Below, piece after piece: positions 43,709 to 52,666 of a stretch of 64,000 bases of DNA. The stretch covers positions 248,001-312,000 of the forward strand of contig NZ_JBGFSM010000002.1 of NCBI RefSeq assembly GCF_041679265.1, read 5' to 3'. The notes under the pieces were generated by a model that did no database searches, was not told the origin of the DNA, and worked only from the letters and a program-made list of their open reading frames with translations. The stretch comes from Autumnicola sp041679265 (GTDB taxonomy: Bacteria; Bacteroidota; Bacteroidia; Flavobacteriales; Flavobacteriaceae). The position numbers and the translations under genes were made by a program. Numbering within the stretch: the first letter of the stretch is position 1; the number at the start of each line of letters is the position of its first letter.

Positions 43709-44578
43709 ATGGTAAAAGAAAATATGATAGTAGAAGATCCTGTCTCGGGAACTGTAAAAAATACTTCCATGAGGAATAAAAAGGTGGGGGTGGTTATTCT
43801 TACCTACAATCGCCTGCACTTCCTTAAGATTTGTTTGTGTAAAGTACTTGCACAAACCTATGACAAGATGGAAGTTGTGGTGGTAGATAACAATTCTAAA
43901 GATGGTACCAGGGAATACCTTAATGAACAGGAAGGAGTTCAAAAGATATTTCTTAAAGAAAATTCTGGTCCTGCAGGAGGATTTTATGCAGGTATTAAAT
44001 ATGTTACAGAAGAACTAGATGTAGATTACTTGTGGTTGATGGATGATGACTTTTTTCCCTTTAATTCCTGCTTAGAAAACCTGATAAAAAATGTTAATGA
44101 AGACATGATGGTTTTTCCGTACGTAAGGGAAAAAAATTTTGCCACCCAAAGGAAGCCCGGATGGTGGGGAGTACTGCTTCCTACCCAGATCATAAAAAAG
44201 GTTGGATATCCCAGGATGGACCTTTTCTTCTGGTCTGAGGATACCGAATACCTCCAGGCAAGAATTATTCAGAAATTTAAATTTAGGCAAAAATGGGTTG
44301 CTTCTGCCAAAGGAGTCCACTTTACAGTAAGAAAAACAAATTACAGGCAACCCTGGCGTTACTATTACGAGATTCGAAATACCATTTATTCCCGACTGTA
44401 TATTAAAGAGACTACTGGATTACGCATCTACAAACTTTTTAAGACCTGGGTTAAACTTTTTGGTAACATCTTATTGAAGGAAAATGAAAAGATGGAAAAG
44501 ATGCTTTGGTTTTTCCGGGGTACCAATGATGGAATTTTTAAAAAATTAGGAAAGAGGAAAGAACTTCATAAAGAATAA
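43709..44578 (+). CDS. GT2-family glycosyltransferase (rhamnosyl/galactofuranosyl-like)
   Basis: A 289-aa GT-A enzyme with VVILTYNRLHFLKICL, VVVDNNSKDGTREYL, NSGPAGGFYAGI and the metal motif DYLWLMDDD. The GxAGG and LMDDD pattern occurs in rhamnosyl- and galactofuranosyl-transferases. It follows wzy by 1 bp, and a terminator lies after it. Confidence 0.85.
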   Translation: MVKENMIVEDPVSGTVKNTSMRNKKVGVVILTYNRLHFLKICLCKVLAQTYDKMEVVVVDNNSKDGTREYLNEQEGVQKIFLKENSGPAGGFYAGIKYVTEELDVDYLWLMDDDFFPFNSCLENLIKNVNEDMMVFPYVREKNFATQRKPGWWGVLLPTQIIKKVGYPRMDLFFWSEDTEYLQARIIQKFKFRQKWVASAKGVHFTVRKTNYRQPWRYYYEIRNTIYSRLYIKETTGLRIYKLFKTWVKLFGNILLKENEKMEKMLWFFRGTNDGIFKKLGKRKELHKE

Positions 44579-44589
44579 AAAAGCATTTA

Positions 44590-44630
44590 GGGAAGTTTCA
44601 TTCTTTCTGAATAAAACTTCCCCAAAATTT
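44590..44630 (+). terminator. Terminator after the GT2 gene
   Basis: GGGAAGTTT (44590-44598) pairs with AAACTTCCC (44614-44622), followed by CAAAATTTTT. It separates the wzy-GT2 genes from the next deacetylase, at least partly. Confidence 0.6.
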
Positions 44631-44641
44631 TTAGATAACTT

Positions 44642-45607
44642 ATGGCTTATAAGGAAAGCGGACATTTTGTGATTTCCCTGGATTTTGAATTATTATGGGG
44701 GGTTTTTGATTTAGTAGATATTGAAGAAAAAAGAAACTATTTTGAAAAGACACGTCTGGTAATACCAAAAATTCTACATGCTTTTGAACAAAATAATATT
44801 CATGCCACCTGGGCAGTTGTGGGAATGCTCTTCAATAAAAACTGGCAGGAATGGGAAAAAAACATTCCCGAAAGTTTGCCCTTATATAACAATCCCAAAC
44901 TTTCAGCTTATCGTTACGCTAAGAACCTAGGAGCCACTGGGCATGAAGCATTGGTTTTTGCTCCTGAAATTATTAAGGAAATTATCAATGTTAATGGGCA
45001 GGAAGTGGGTACCCATACCTATTCCCACTATTACTGTCTTGAACAGGGACAAACCCCGGTGCAATTCAAGGCAGATCTGGAACAGGCTGTGAAACTGGCC
45101 AGAGAATTGAATATTACTTTAAGGTCCCTGGTTTTTCCAAGAAATCAGCTTAAACAAGAGTATCTGGAAATTTGCTTTCAGCTTGGGATCCGTAATGTAA
45201 GGTCAAATCCTTCATCCTGGTACTGGCAGGATACCCAATCTACTTCTATTTTCACTAAAACTTCTCGTTCTGGAGACGCTTATTTTCCATTAGGTAATAA
45301 AACGTATCCCTTTTCAGGGCTTAAAAAAAAGCCGGGAATGCCAGTGGAGCAGAAGGCCAGCAGGTTCTTCAGGCCTGTAGAGGAAAATTCTTTTTTGAGA
45401 AATCTAAAACTAAAGCGAATAAAAAGGGAGATGGCATATGCTGCAAAAAATAATAAAATTTACCACTTATGGTGGCACCCTCATAATTTTGGAGATAGGC
45501 CTGAAGAGAGTATTCAGGATTTAAAACTGGTCTTGGAGCATTTTAGTATGTTGCAAAAAAAATACAATTTCCAATCTTCTAACATGGAGGAAATTGGGAT
45601 CTTATAA
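44642..45607 (+). CDS. Polysaccharide deacetylase-like protein (CE4 superfamily)
   Basis: A 321-aa protein of the NodB-like fold. It has SLDFELLWGVFD (metal Asp region), ATWAVVGMLFN, GTHTYSHYYCLEQG (metal His) and LVFPRNQ, then WWHPHNFG at the end. This larger form is common in polysaccharide loci and lacks a signal peptide. Presumed to deacetylate a lipid-linked sugar. It is a second deacetylase besides 37164. Confidence 0.8.
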   Translation: MAYKESGHFVISLDFELLWGVFDLVDIEEKRNYFEKTRLVIPKILHAFEQNNIHATWAVVGMLFNKNWQEWEKNIPESLPLYNNPKLSAYRYAKNLGATGHEALVFAPEIIKEIINVNGQEVGTHTYSHYYCLEQGQTPVQFKADLEQAVKLARELNITLRSLVFPRNQLKQEYLEICFQLGIRNVRSNPSSWYWQDTQSTSIFTKTSRSGDAYFPLGNKTYPFSGLKKKPGMPVEQKASRFFRPVEENSFLRNLKLKRIKREMAYAAKNNKIYHLWWHPHNFGDRPEESIQDLKLVLEHFSMLQKKYNFQSSNMEEIGIL

Positions 45608-45641
45608 GTAAGCTAATAATTAATAAAATCTGGCTCCCCAC

Positions 45642-46826
45642 ATGCAAAAATTAATACGAGTTACTACGGTGCCTTTATCATTAAACATCCTGCTAAAGGG
45701 CCAGCTTTCCTTCTTAAATAAATACTATGAAGTCCTTGCCATATCGGGGAATGGTAAAGATCTGGAAGAAGTTCAGCAAAGGGAAAAGGTTCCCACTGTT
45801 GCCATAGAAATGGAAAGGGGCATAAGCGTCTTCAAAGACTTAAAATCCTTTTGGAAACTCTACACATGTTTTAGAAGAGAAAAGCCAAAAATTGTACACT
45901 CTATAACACCAAAAGCAGGCCTGTTAAGTATGGCCGCGGCCTATTTTGCCCGCGTGCCTATAAGAATGCACACTTTTACAGGGTTGGTGTTTCCTTCGAA
46001 AACCGGCATGTTACAAAACTTATTGATCAATATGGACCGGTGTTTATGTTTTTTTGCCACCCAAATATATCCCGAAGGACAAGGGGTGAAAAGGGATTTA
46101 ATTAAATATAAAATTACGAAAAAGCCATTGAAGGTACTGGCGAATGGCAATGTTAATGGAATAGACATCTCCCACTTTAATCCAGATGTTTTTAGCCAAG
46201 AAGAAAAAGAACAGCTGCGCCATGATTTTGGTCTCCAGCCTGAAGATTTTGTTTTCGTTTTTGTTGGGCGCCTAGTAGGAGATAAAGGTATAAATGAGAT
46301 GGTGGCCGCTTTTAAAAAACTTGATTCCTGTAGAGGTAAAGCAGATTCCAGAAAGGGAAAAAGTCTTAAGCTCCTTTTAGTGGGGCCATTTGAAGCTGAA
46401 CTTGATCCATTAATGCCAGACACTCTGGAAGAAATGCAATCTAATCCTAATATTTTGAGTGTAGGTTTTCAGCCTGATGTAAGACCTTATTTTGCTATTA
46501 GTGATATTTTGGTTTTTCCCAGTTATCGTGAAGGATTTCCAAACGTCGTGTTACAGGCGGGTGCTATGGGATTAGCTTCTATTGTCACAAATATTAATGG
46601 CTCTAATGAGATTATTGAAGAAGGAATTAATGGCATAATTATACCTGTTCAGGATTCTGAAGCTTTGTTTGAAGCCATGAAAAAAATGATTCTTGAGGAA
46701 GAATTTCGGAACAAGCTTAGCAAAAATTCCCGCCGAATTATTAAAGATAAGTACGAAAATAAGGAAATCTGGAAAGCGCTTTTGGCCGAGTATAAACAGC
46801 TGGAGGAAAATTTAGGTAAAGCATAA
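45642..46826 (+). CDS. GT4-family glycosyltransferase (PglA/WbpH/CapM-like)
   Basis: A 394-aa GT-B enzyme. The segment SITPKAGLLSMAAAYFARVP followed by RMHTFTGLVFPSK resembles PglA/WbpH-type enzymes that add a HexNAc to undecaprenyl-diphospho-bacillosamine or a related sugar. The donor site is PSYREGFPNVVLQAG. With pglC to pglF at 54.6-59 kb, it is the best candidate for adding the second sugar. The donor is inferred. Confidence 0.82.
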   Translation: MQKLIRVTTVPLSLNILLKGQLSFLNKYYEVLAISGNGKDLEEVQQREKVPTVAIEMERGISVFKDLKSFWKLYTCFRREKPKIVHSITPKAGLLSMAAAYFARVPIRMHTFTGLVFPSKTGMLQNLLINMDRCLCFFATQIYPEGQGVKRDLIKYKITKKPLKVLANGNVNGIDISHFNPDVFSQEEKEQLRHDFGLQPEDFVFVFVGRLVGDKGINEMVAAFKKLDSCRGKADSRKGKSLKLLLVGPFEAELDPLMPDTLEEMQSNPNILSVGFQPDVRPYFAISDILVFPSYREGFPNVVLQAGAMGLASIVTNINGSNEIIEEGINGIIIPVQDSEALFEAMKKMILEEEFRNKLSKNSRRIIKDKYENKEIWKALLAEYKQLEENLGKA

Positions 46827-47051
46827 AGTGAAAAGTTTGTTTAAAAGGCTTTTCAATAAAAATTGACTAAAGGGTTTGTTGCTATTTGGTCCTGAGGAGG
46901 AGCAACCAGGTATTAAGTAAAAACATGATCGCAAAATTGCTCTTACTACTTAATTAGCACCAGTACCACAACTTTCACGCAATATAGAAGCAGCGAAAGG
47001 AAAATTCTTTTAGCGTTAATATTAGTACATTTGAGCTGGGACACCTTTAAA
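46827..47051. other. Intergenic region before the ABC flippase gene
   Basis: It holds no gene. An inverted repeat GTTGCT/AGCAAC (about 46877-46906) has no T-run. A -7 box lies at its right end (47026-47033). It marks a likely transcription unit border inside the locus. Confidence 0.45.
47026..47033 (+). promoter_or_regulatory. -7 box for the ABC flippase gene
   Basis: TACATTTG is an exact TAnnTTTG box, 18 bases before ATG 47052. It overlaps a TTG at 47031 in the same frame, which supports the ATG as the true start. Confidence 0.5.
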
Positions 47052-48854
47052 ATGAACGAAAATCCGCTAATAAAATATTTTTTTAAATATTTCAGTTTCT
47101 TCTATAAGTATCTGAATTACCGGATTTTTGTGGCCATTGCTTTGAGCCTGCTGGTTGGGATATTAGATGGCATCGGAATTGCTTTTTTTATTCCCCTGTT
47201 CCAGCTAATATCAACAGGGGGAGGAGCAGATGCTTTTGGGAGTACTGCTGGGGAAAGTGATGTTGTGACTAATTTCTTTCTGGATATTCTGCAAATTCAG
47301 CCTACCCTGCTCAATATCTTTTTTCTGATTTTTTTATTTTTCAGCCTTAAAGGTATTGCCAGGTTTTTCGAAACCTACGTAAGGATAATTTATCAGCAAT
47401 ATTTTATGCGCAAAATCAGGATTTCCAACATTAACCTGTTTAGCAAGTTTGATTTTGAGCAATTCCTGAAAGCAGATACGGGAAGAATTCAGAATACTTT
47501 TAGCGCAGAAGTACAGAGGGTTAATGTGGCCTACAAGCACTATTTAAAATCTATCCAAACCGGTGCCTTGGTCTTTGTTTATGTAAGCCTGGCGCTGAGT
47601 TCTGACTGGAAATTTACTTTCCTGGTGCTGTTTGGATCTTTCTTTTTAAATATTCTCTTTCGGTTTTTTTATAAACGAACAAAATATTATTCCCGGCGAT
47701 ATACCAAAAAAGCACACCGGTTTCAAAATTTGCTAATTCAAAAAGTTCATCTGTTTCAATATTTAAAAGCCACGGGCTTAAATGATATTTATGCGGGGAA
47801 GTTAAAGGAGAATATTATTGAAGTGGAAGCTGTTCAGAAAAGACAGGGTGTAATAGATTCTATTCTGGCTGGTTTAAGGGAGCCGTTGGTAATTTTTGTG
47901 ATTTTTCTGGCCATCTTTATCAATATATATTTATTTGAAGAAACACTGGGAACAATTTTACTAAGTTTATTGTTGCTTTACCGGGCAATAACCTTTTTTA
48001 TAGGCATGCAGGAACAGTGGAATTCTTTTCTAACCGTTTCAGGGTCCTTGGACAATATGGCTCTTTTTACGGCTGAACTGGAAAAAGGTCAGGAGAAAAA
48101 CGGGGACATCTCTTTTTCAGGATTGAAGAATGGGTTGAGTTTTCAGGATATGACTTTCGGTTTTGGTGAAGGCGCTATTCTTAAAAATATCAATTTAAAA
48201 ATTGATAAAAATGAAACTGTGGCCATAGTGGGAGAAAGCGGGGCGGGAAAATCTACTTTGCTGAATATTATGTGCGGACTTTTAAAACCTGATGGTGGTT
48301 CCTATAAAATAGATGATCAAAATATTGCAGATTTAGACCTGAAAAGTTTTAAAAGAAGAATAGGTTACATAGTGCAGGATGCTGCAGTGTTTAATGACAG
48401 CATCTACAATAATGTCACTTTTTGGGCACCCAAGACCGAAGAAAACTTCCGCAGGTTTTTAAAAGCGGTCAATCAGGCTGCAATTGCAGACTTCATCATG
48501 GATTTACCAGCTAAAGAAGATACGATCTTAGGTTCTAACGGAATAAATATTAGCGGTGGCCAGAAGCAAAGACTTGCCATAGCCAGGGAACTTTTTAAAA
48601 ATGTGGACATTCTATTTATGGATGAAGCCACCTCTGCCTTAGATGGGGAGACCGAAGCAGCGGTACAGCAAAATATTCAGCAGCTTCATGGGCAATACAC
48701 CATTATAATTATTGCTCACCGGCTGGCTACTGTAAAAAATGTTGATCGCATTATTTTGATGCAGAATGGAGAAATTCTATCTACCGGCAACTTTGATGAT
48801 TTATACAAAAAGTCTGCAGTGTTCAGGGAAATGGTCGAGCTTCAAAATTTATAA
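47052..48854 (+). CDS. ABC transporter, PglK/MsbA-type lipid-linked oligosaccharide flippase
   Basis: A 600-aa half-transporter with six membrane helices in the first 330 residues (starting VAIALSLLVGILDGIGIAFF). The ATPase follows: Walker A GESGAGKST, Q-loop GYIVQDA, signature ISGGQKQRLAIAREL, Walker B ILFMDEATSALD and H-loop AHRL. The N-terminus and size resemble PglK, which flips undecaprenyl-linked glycans. Start set at ATG 47052; the upstream TTG overlaps the promoter box. It is the second flippase candidate in the locus. Confidence 0.82.
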   Translation: MNENPLIKYFFKYFSFFYKYLNYRIFVAIALSLLVGILDGIGIAFFIPLFQLISTGGGADAFGSTAGESDVVTNFFLDILQIQPTLLNIFFLIFLFFSLKGIARFFETYVRIIYQQYFMRKIRISNINLFSKFDFEQFLKADTGRIQNTFSAEVQRVNVAYKHYLKSIQTGALVFVYVSLALSSDWKFTFLVLFGSFFLNILFRFFYKRTKYYSRRYTKKAHRFQNLLIQKVHLFQYLKATGLNDIYAGKLKENIIEVEAVQKRQGVIDSILAGLREPLVIFVIFLAIFINIYLFEETLGTILLSLLLLYRAITFFIGMQEQWNSFLTVSGSLDNMALFTAELEKGQEKNGDISFSGLKNGLSFQDMTFGFGEGAILKNINLKIDKNETVAIVGESGAGKSTLLNIMCGLLKPDGGSYKIDDQNIADLDLKSFKRRIGYIVQDAAVFNDSIYNNVTFWAPKTEENFRRFLKAVNQAAIADFIMDLPAKEDTILGSNGINISGGQKQRLAIARELFKNVDILFMDEATSALDGETEAAVQQNIQQLHGQYTIIIIAHRLATVKNVDRIILMQNGEILSTGNFDDLYKKSAVFREMVELQNL

Positions 48855-48865
48855 CTGGCCTTGTA

Positions 48866-49780
48866 ATGGAAAATGAAAAGTTTGCTGCTTTTGTTATCAC
48901 TTTTGAGCGACCTGTGATTCTGCTGGAAACCCTTTCTATTTTAAAAAAGCAAACATTTCCCCCTCAACATATTTTAATTATAGATAATAGTATTAGTGAT
49001 AGAACTGAAATTGCTCTTAAAGAACACATTTCAGACTCCCTGGAGTACTACAGAGTGGGCTACAACAGTGGACCCGCCGGAGGAGCCAGGATTGGCCTTG
49101 AAAAACTGGCAAATCTGGGTTATGATTGGATTTATTGGGGAGATGATAATAATCCGCCGCGCGACTACAATGTTTTTCAAGAGACTTTCAAAGCTCTAAG
49201 GGAATATGTTAATGATGCTCAAATGCCGGGAATATTTGGCGGGAAAGGTGGTAAACTAAACAAGACTACAGGTAGGGTGAGGTCTCTGTCTAATAAAATG
49301 CTTAGAGCAAATAAATTTGCTGAAGTAGATGTAATCCCTGGTGGCCACACTATGCTGGTGAATTCCGGGGTGGTTACCGCTGGTTGCCTGCCGGACGAGA
49401 AATTATTCTTTGGCTTTGAAGAAATGGATTTTTGCCTAAGCGTAAAAAAAGCCGGTTTTAAGTTAATTGTTGATTCTGAAACCTGGTTGAAGGTGAGAAG
49501 AAGGGATAATCATTTAAAAGAAAACTATCGGTGGCAAGATGCTTCTTTTGGCAGGGAGGAAATATTGAACAGGGACTATTACAGCACCAGGAACCTGCTG
49601 TATATATTTTTGAAGAATAAGTTATATTCAGCTTTTATTGTGCTTCTTCTTAAGTCGGTTGCAAAAATCTTACTGGGATTTAAATATGGCTGGAAGTATG
49701 GTAAAGCTATGGCCGGGGTACAATTTTCAGCATTAGGAGATTTCTTTTCTGGCAAATTTGGAAAACAGCGGGATTTGTAG
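48866..49780 (+). CDS. GT2-family glycosyltransferase
   Basis: A 304-aa GT-A enzyme with AFVITFERPVILLETL, ILIIDNSISDRTE, YNSGPAGGARIG and the DxD-like motif WIYWGDDNNPP, followed by FFGFEEMDFCLSVKKAGF. This pattern is typical of galactofuranosyl/rhamnosyl GT2 enzymes. It follows the ABC flippase by 11 bp. Confidence 0.85.
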   Translation: MENEKFAAFVITFERPVILLETLSILKKQTFPPQHILIIDNSISDRTEIALKEHISDSLEYYRVGYNSGPAGGARIGLEKLANLGYDWIYWGDDNNPPRDYNVFQETFKALREYVNDAQMPGIFGGKGGKLNKTTGRVRSLSNKMLRANKFAEVDVIPGGHTMLVNSGVVTAGCLPDEKLFFGFEEMDFCLSVKKAGFKLIVDSETWLKVRRRDNHLKENYRWQDASFGREEILNRDYYSTRNLLYIFLKNKLYSAFIVLLLKSVAKILLGFKYGWKYGKAMAGVQFSALGDFFSGKFGKQRDL

Positions 49781-49826
49781 ATTCTGTTTTGCCCCTTTAA
49801 ATAGTTACCTTTATAAAAATTTTTTT

Positions 49827-51377
49827 ATGCTGAATTTTGGTCAGAAACAGGTCCAGCTTCTTGATTGCACGCTGCGTGACGGGGGCTACTATACCCGCTG
49901 GGATTTTGATGAAAAGCTGGTGGAACAGTATTTTCAAACTATGAATAAGCTTCCTGTTGAATATATCGAGATCGGGTACAGGTCTAAGCAGAAAGAGAAA
50001 TATCAGGGCGCATTTTATTACCTGCCGGAACAAATTCTTAAAAAGTGCGAGAAATTAAGTGCGAAGAAATTAGCGGTAATTTTAAATGAAAAAGAACTGC
50101 AGAGTGAAGAAGTTGAAGAAATTCTTTCACCCTGTGTGGGAATAGTAGACATGGTGCGGCTGGCCGTGGCACCAGATAGGTTGGCAAATGCGCTAAAGAT
50201 TGCTGAAGCAGTTAAAAAGATGGACTTTTTGGTTTCTTTAAACCTGATGTATGCAAGTAAATGGGAGGAGCAGCTATATGCTTCAGAAGATTTGAAACGC
50301 CTGGACAACGTGCTGGATTATTTTTACGTGGTAGATTCTTATGGCGGGATGCTTCCTTCAGAAATAAAAAAAACTTTCACCCGGCTAAAAGAAGTGCTTT
50401 CTGTAAAATTGTGTTTTCACGGCCACAATAATATAGAAATGGCCCTTGTTAATTCATTAACTGCAATAGAATCCGGAGCAGTAATTATAGATGCAACAGT
50501 GTGTGGGATGGGCCGTGGTGCCGGAAATCTAAAAACCGAACTTTTTTTAAGCCTTCTGCATAAAAAGCATAAAATCCCGGTAGATTTTGATATTCTTAAT
50601 GATCTTGTGGAAAATTTTTTAAGGCTGAAAGGAGAGTACAAATGGGGGACTAATCTGCCTTATATGCTTTCCGGCGCATTCTCTTTACCTCAAAATACGG
50701 TGATGGGCCGTGTTAAAAAAAGATTTTTTTCGCTGAATGCTATAGTAAAGGAAGTTTCTGAAACCAATGAGCATTTAGATAATCCCGATTTTCCTTCTTT
50801 CACTCCAGATAAGATGCATTGGGAAGCCATTATTGTTGGAGGTGGAAATACACCTCAAAAATATGCAGTCGCTTTAAGGGAATATCTTAAAAAGAACCCT
50901 GAAACTTGTGTTATTCATTCCAGTTCAAAAAATGTAAATGCATTTATGGATTTGCCAAATGACCAGTTTCACTGTCTTTCAGGAAAAGAAATAATCAGAT
51001 TAGAGGAAAAACTGCCTTTACAGGAGGAGGATAAAAGATTTCTACTCATTTCTTCCAGATCAGGAGTGGTAGTTCCAGAGAAATTTTCCTCCAGATTTAA
51101 GAAATTGCTAAAAGTTCTTGAAAAAGGGACTTTTCAGGAAAAATTTGAATTATCTACCACAGCAATGGCTATTGATATAGCGCGATTGTTGAATGTTCAG
51201 CAGTTACTTTTTACAGGCTACGATGGTTACGCAGGAGGAGTTACTAAGGAGCAGCTTGAGCTTTTTGAAGAAAATCAGGAAATTTTTGAAGAGGCAAAAA
51301 AGATAGGGTTTGTGCTTTTTTCACTTACGCCAACCCTGTATATGATCAATTCAAAATCAATATTTTCATTATTGTAA
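49827..51377 (+). CDS. DRE-TIM (HMG-CoA lyase/DmpG-like) aldolase with extra C-terminal domain
   Basis: Start taken at ATG 49827 (516 aa); the frame is open upstream to 49758 but overlaps the previous gene. Residues about 8-260 form a DRE-TIM metallolyase barrel: QLLDCTLRDGGYYTRWDF (metal Asp and catalytic Arg), CFHGHNNIEMA (HxH metal ligands) and IDATVCGMGRGAGNLKTE. Residues about 325-516 form a separate alpha/beta domain starting EAIIVGGGNTPQKYA, of unknown role. The family performs aldol or Claisen-type reactions on pyruvate or acyl-CoA. Its coupling to a CMP-sugar synthetase, HAD phosphatase and sialyltransferase suggests it builds an acidic sugar, but the substrate is unknown. Confidence 0.8.
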   Translation: MLNFGQKQVQLLDCTLRDGGYYTRWDFDEKLVEQYFQTMNKLPVEYIEIGYRSKQKEKYQGAFYYLPEQILKKCEKLSAKKLAVILNEKELQSEEVEEILSPCVGIVDMVRLAVAPDRLANALKIAEAVKKMDFLVSLNLMYASKWEEQLYASEDLKRLDNVLDYFYVVDSYGGMLPSEIKKTFTRLKEVLSVKLCFHGHNNIEMALVNSLTAIESGAVIIDATVCGMGRGAGNLKTELFLSLLHKKHKIPVDFDILNDLVENFLRLKGEYKWGTNLPYMLSGAFSLPQNTVMGRVKKRFFSLNAIVKEVSETNEHLDNPDFPSFTPDKMHWEAIIVGGGNTPQKYAVALREYLKKNPETCVIHSSSKNVNAFMDLPNDQFHCLSGKEIIRLEEKLPLQEEDKRFLLISSRSGVVVPEKFSSRFKKLLKVLEKGTFQEKFELSTTAMAIDIARLLNVQQLLFTGYDGYAGGVTKEQLELFEENQEIFEEAKKIGFVLFSLTPTLYMINSKSIFSLL

Positions 51378-51378
51378 G

Positions 51379-52065
51379 ATGGCAATTTCAGTATTTCTAC
51401 CGGTACGTAAAGGAAGCGAACGCATTAAGAATAAAAACACAAGAAAATTCTCTGTTTTTGAAGGTGGACTCCTGGAATTAAAACTTTTACAATTAAAGGA
51501 AGTAGAAGGAATAGAGGAAATTATTTTATCAACAAACGATGAAGATTGCTGGGAAGTAGGCGAGCGTTTTAAAAATAGTATTCCCAGGCTACGTATTGAG
51601 CAGCGTCCAGATGATTTAGGCAGGGCAGAAACTAACCTTCAGGACCTTATAAAACATGCAGGAGAATTGTCAAATTCAGAAGATATTTTGTGGACACATG
51701 TCACTTCTCCGCTTTTTAATGCTGCTAATTATGAAAATGCTGTTAAAAAATACGCTAATATCCAGAAACCAGGATATGATTCTTTAATTTCGGGCACAAA
51801 GTATCGGGATTTTCTTATCGATAAGGATACGGGAGTTCTGGTAAATAATCACGGCAGATTAGAATGGCCTAGAACCCAGGATCTTGCAGACTGGTTTGAG
51901 GTTGATAATGCAGTGTTTATTACCTCGGCAAGCAATTTTAGGAATGGCAAAAGAACTGGTAAAAACCCTTATCTGTTTGAGAATAATAGAATAAATGCCA
52001 TTGATGTAGATTATGAGGAGGATTTTTTAATAGCTGAAGCTGTTTATGAAAGAATTTATAGGTAA
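51379..52065 (+). CDS. CMP-sugar acid synthetase (acylneuraminate cytidylyltransferase family)
   Basis: A 228-aa cytidylyltransferase with the nucleotide motif VFLPVRKGSERIKNKNTRKF, RPDDLGRAETNLQDL and VDYEEDFLIAEAV near the end. It differs strongly from PseF in the same locus. It starts 1 bp after the aldolase stop and overlaps the HAD gene by 20 bp. It should make a CMP-activated ulosonic-type acid, or a CMP-phosphonate if the aldolase makes a different acid. Confidence 0.82.
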   Translation: MAISVFLPVRKGSERIKNKNTRKFSVFEGGLLELKLLQLKEVEGIEEIILSTNDEDCWEVGERFKNSIPRLRIEQRPDDLGRAETNLQDLIKHAGELSNSEDILWTHVTSPLFNAANYENAVKKYANIQKPGYDSLISGTKYRDFLIDKDTGVLVNNHGRLEWPRTQDLADWFEVDNAVFITSASNFRNGKRTGKNPYLFENNRINAIDVDYEEDFLIAEAVYERIYR

Positions 52066-52666
52066 AAAAATAATACTTTGGGATTTTGACGGAGTGATAG
52101 TTGATTCTATGGCGGTGAGGGAAAAAGGCTTTTGGGAGACTTTAAGCAATTTTCCGAAAGAACAGGTTGATAAATTAATTACCTACCATAAAAAGAACGG
52201 CGGGTTGTCCCGGTATGTCAAGTTCAGGTATTTCTTTGAAGAAATAAGAAAAGAGAAGGCAGATGAAAAAGAAGTAGATAAACTCTCTGCTGAGTTTTCT
52301 GAAATTATGCGGAAGCGTTTAGTTGATAAAAACATACTTATAGATGAGGTTGTGAATTTTATCAGGAACAATCATGAAAATTTTAAAATGCATATCGTTT
52401 CGGGTTCTGATGGGGAAGAACTAAGGTTTTTGTGCAGGGAACTGGGTATTTCTTCTTATTTTATTTCCATAGAAGGCTCTCCCACTCCTAAAATTGAATT
52501 AGTGGAAAACCTTCTCATTAAGTACAAGTATAAGAAGGAAGAGGCGTGTTTAATTGGCGATTCGATTAATGATAAGGAAGCGGCTGAGCGCAATGAAATA
52601 GATTTTGTTGGCTATAATAATACAGAATTAGAAAATGAAAATGGCTATATCAAATCTTTCCGATGA
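52046..52666 (+). CDS. HAD-family phosphatase (beta-PGM-like)
   Basis: A 206-aa class I HAD hydrolase: nucleophile motif ILWDFDGVIVDSMAVRE, motif II HIVSGSD, and motif III/IV CLIGDSINDKEAA. A helical cap lies at about residues 25-100. By analogy with Neu5Ac-9-P or Kdn-9-P phosphatase, it may dephosphorylate a sugar-acid phosphate before CMP activation. It overlaps its neighbours on both sides (20 and 4 bp), so it is translationally coupled. Confidence 0.82.
   Translation: MKEFIGKKIILWDFDGVIVDSMAVREKGFWETLSNFPKEQVDKLITYHKKNGGLSRYVKFRYFFEEIRKEKADEKEVDKLSAEFSEIMRKRLVDKNILIDEVVNFIRNNHENFKMHIVSGSDGEELRFLCRELGISSYFISIEGSPTPKIELVENLLIKYKYKKEEACLIGDSINDKEAAERNEIDFVGYNNTELENENGYIKSFR

Noticed and set aside
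45941..46423. 160-codon frame antisense to the GT4 gene at 45642
   Set aside because: Ser/Pro-rich shadow frame; the GT4 on the other strand has all expected motifs.
46877..46906. Inverted repeat GTTGCT/AGCAAC as a terminator
   Set aside because: Short stem, long loop and no T-run. It shares a GGTTGCT core with a hairpin near 23911, which is too little to call a repeat family.
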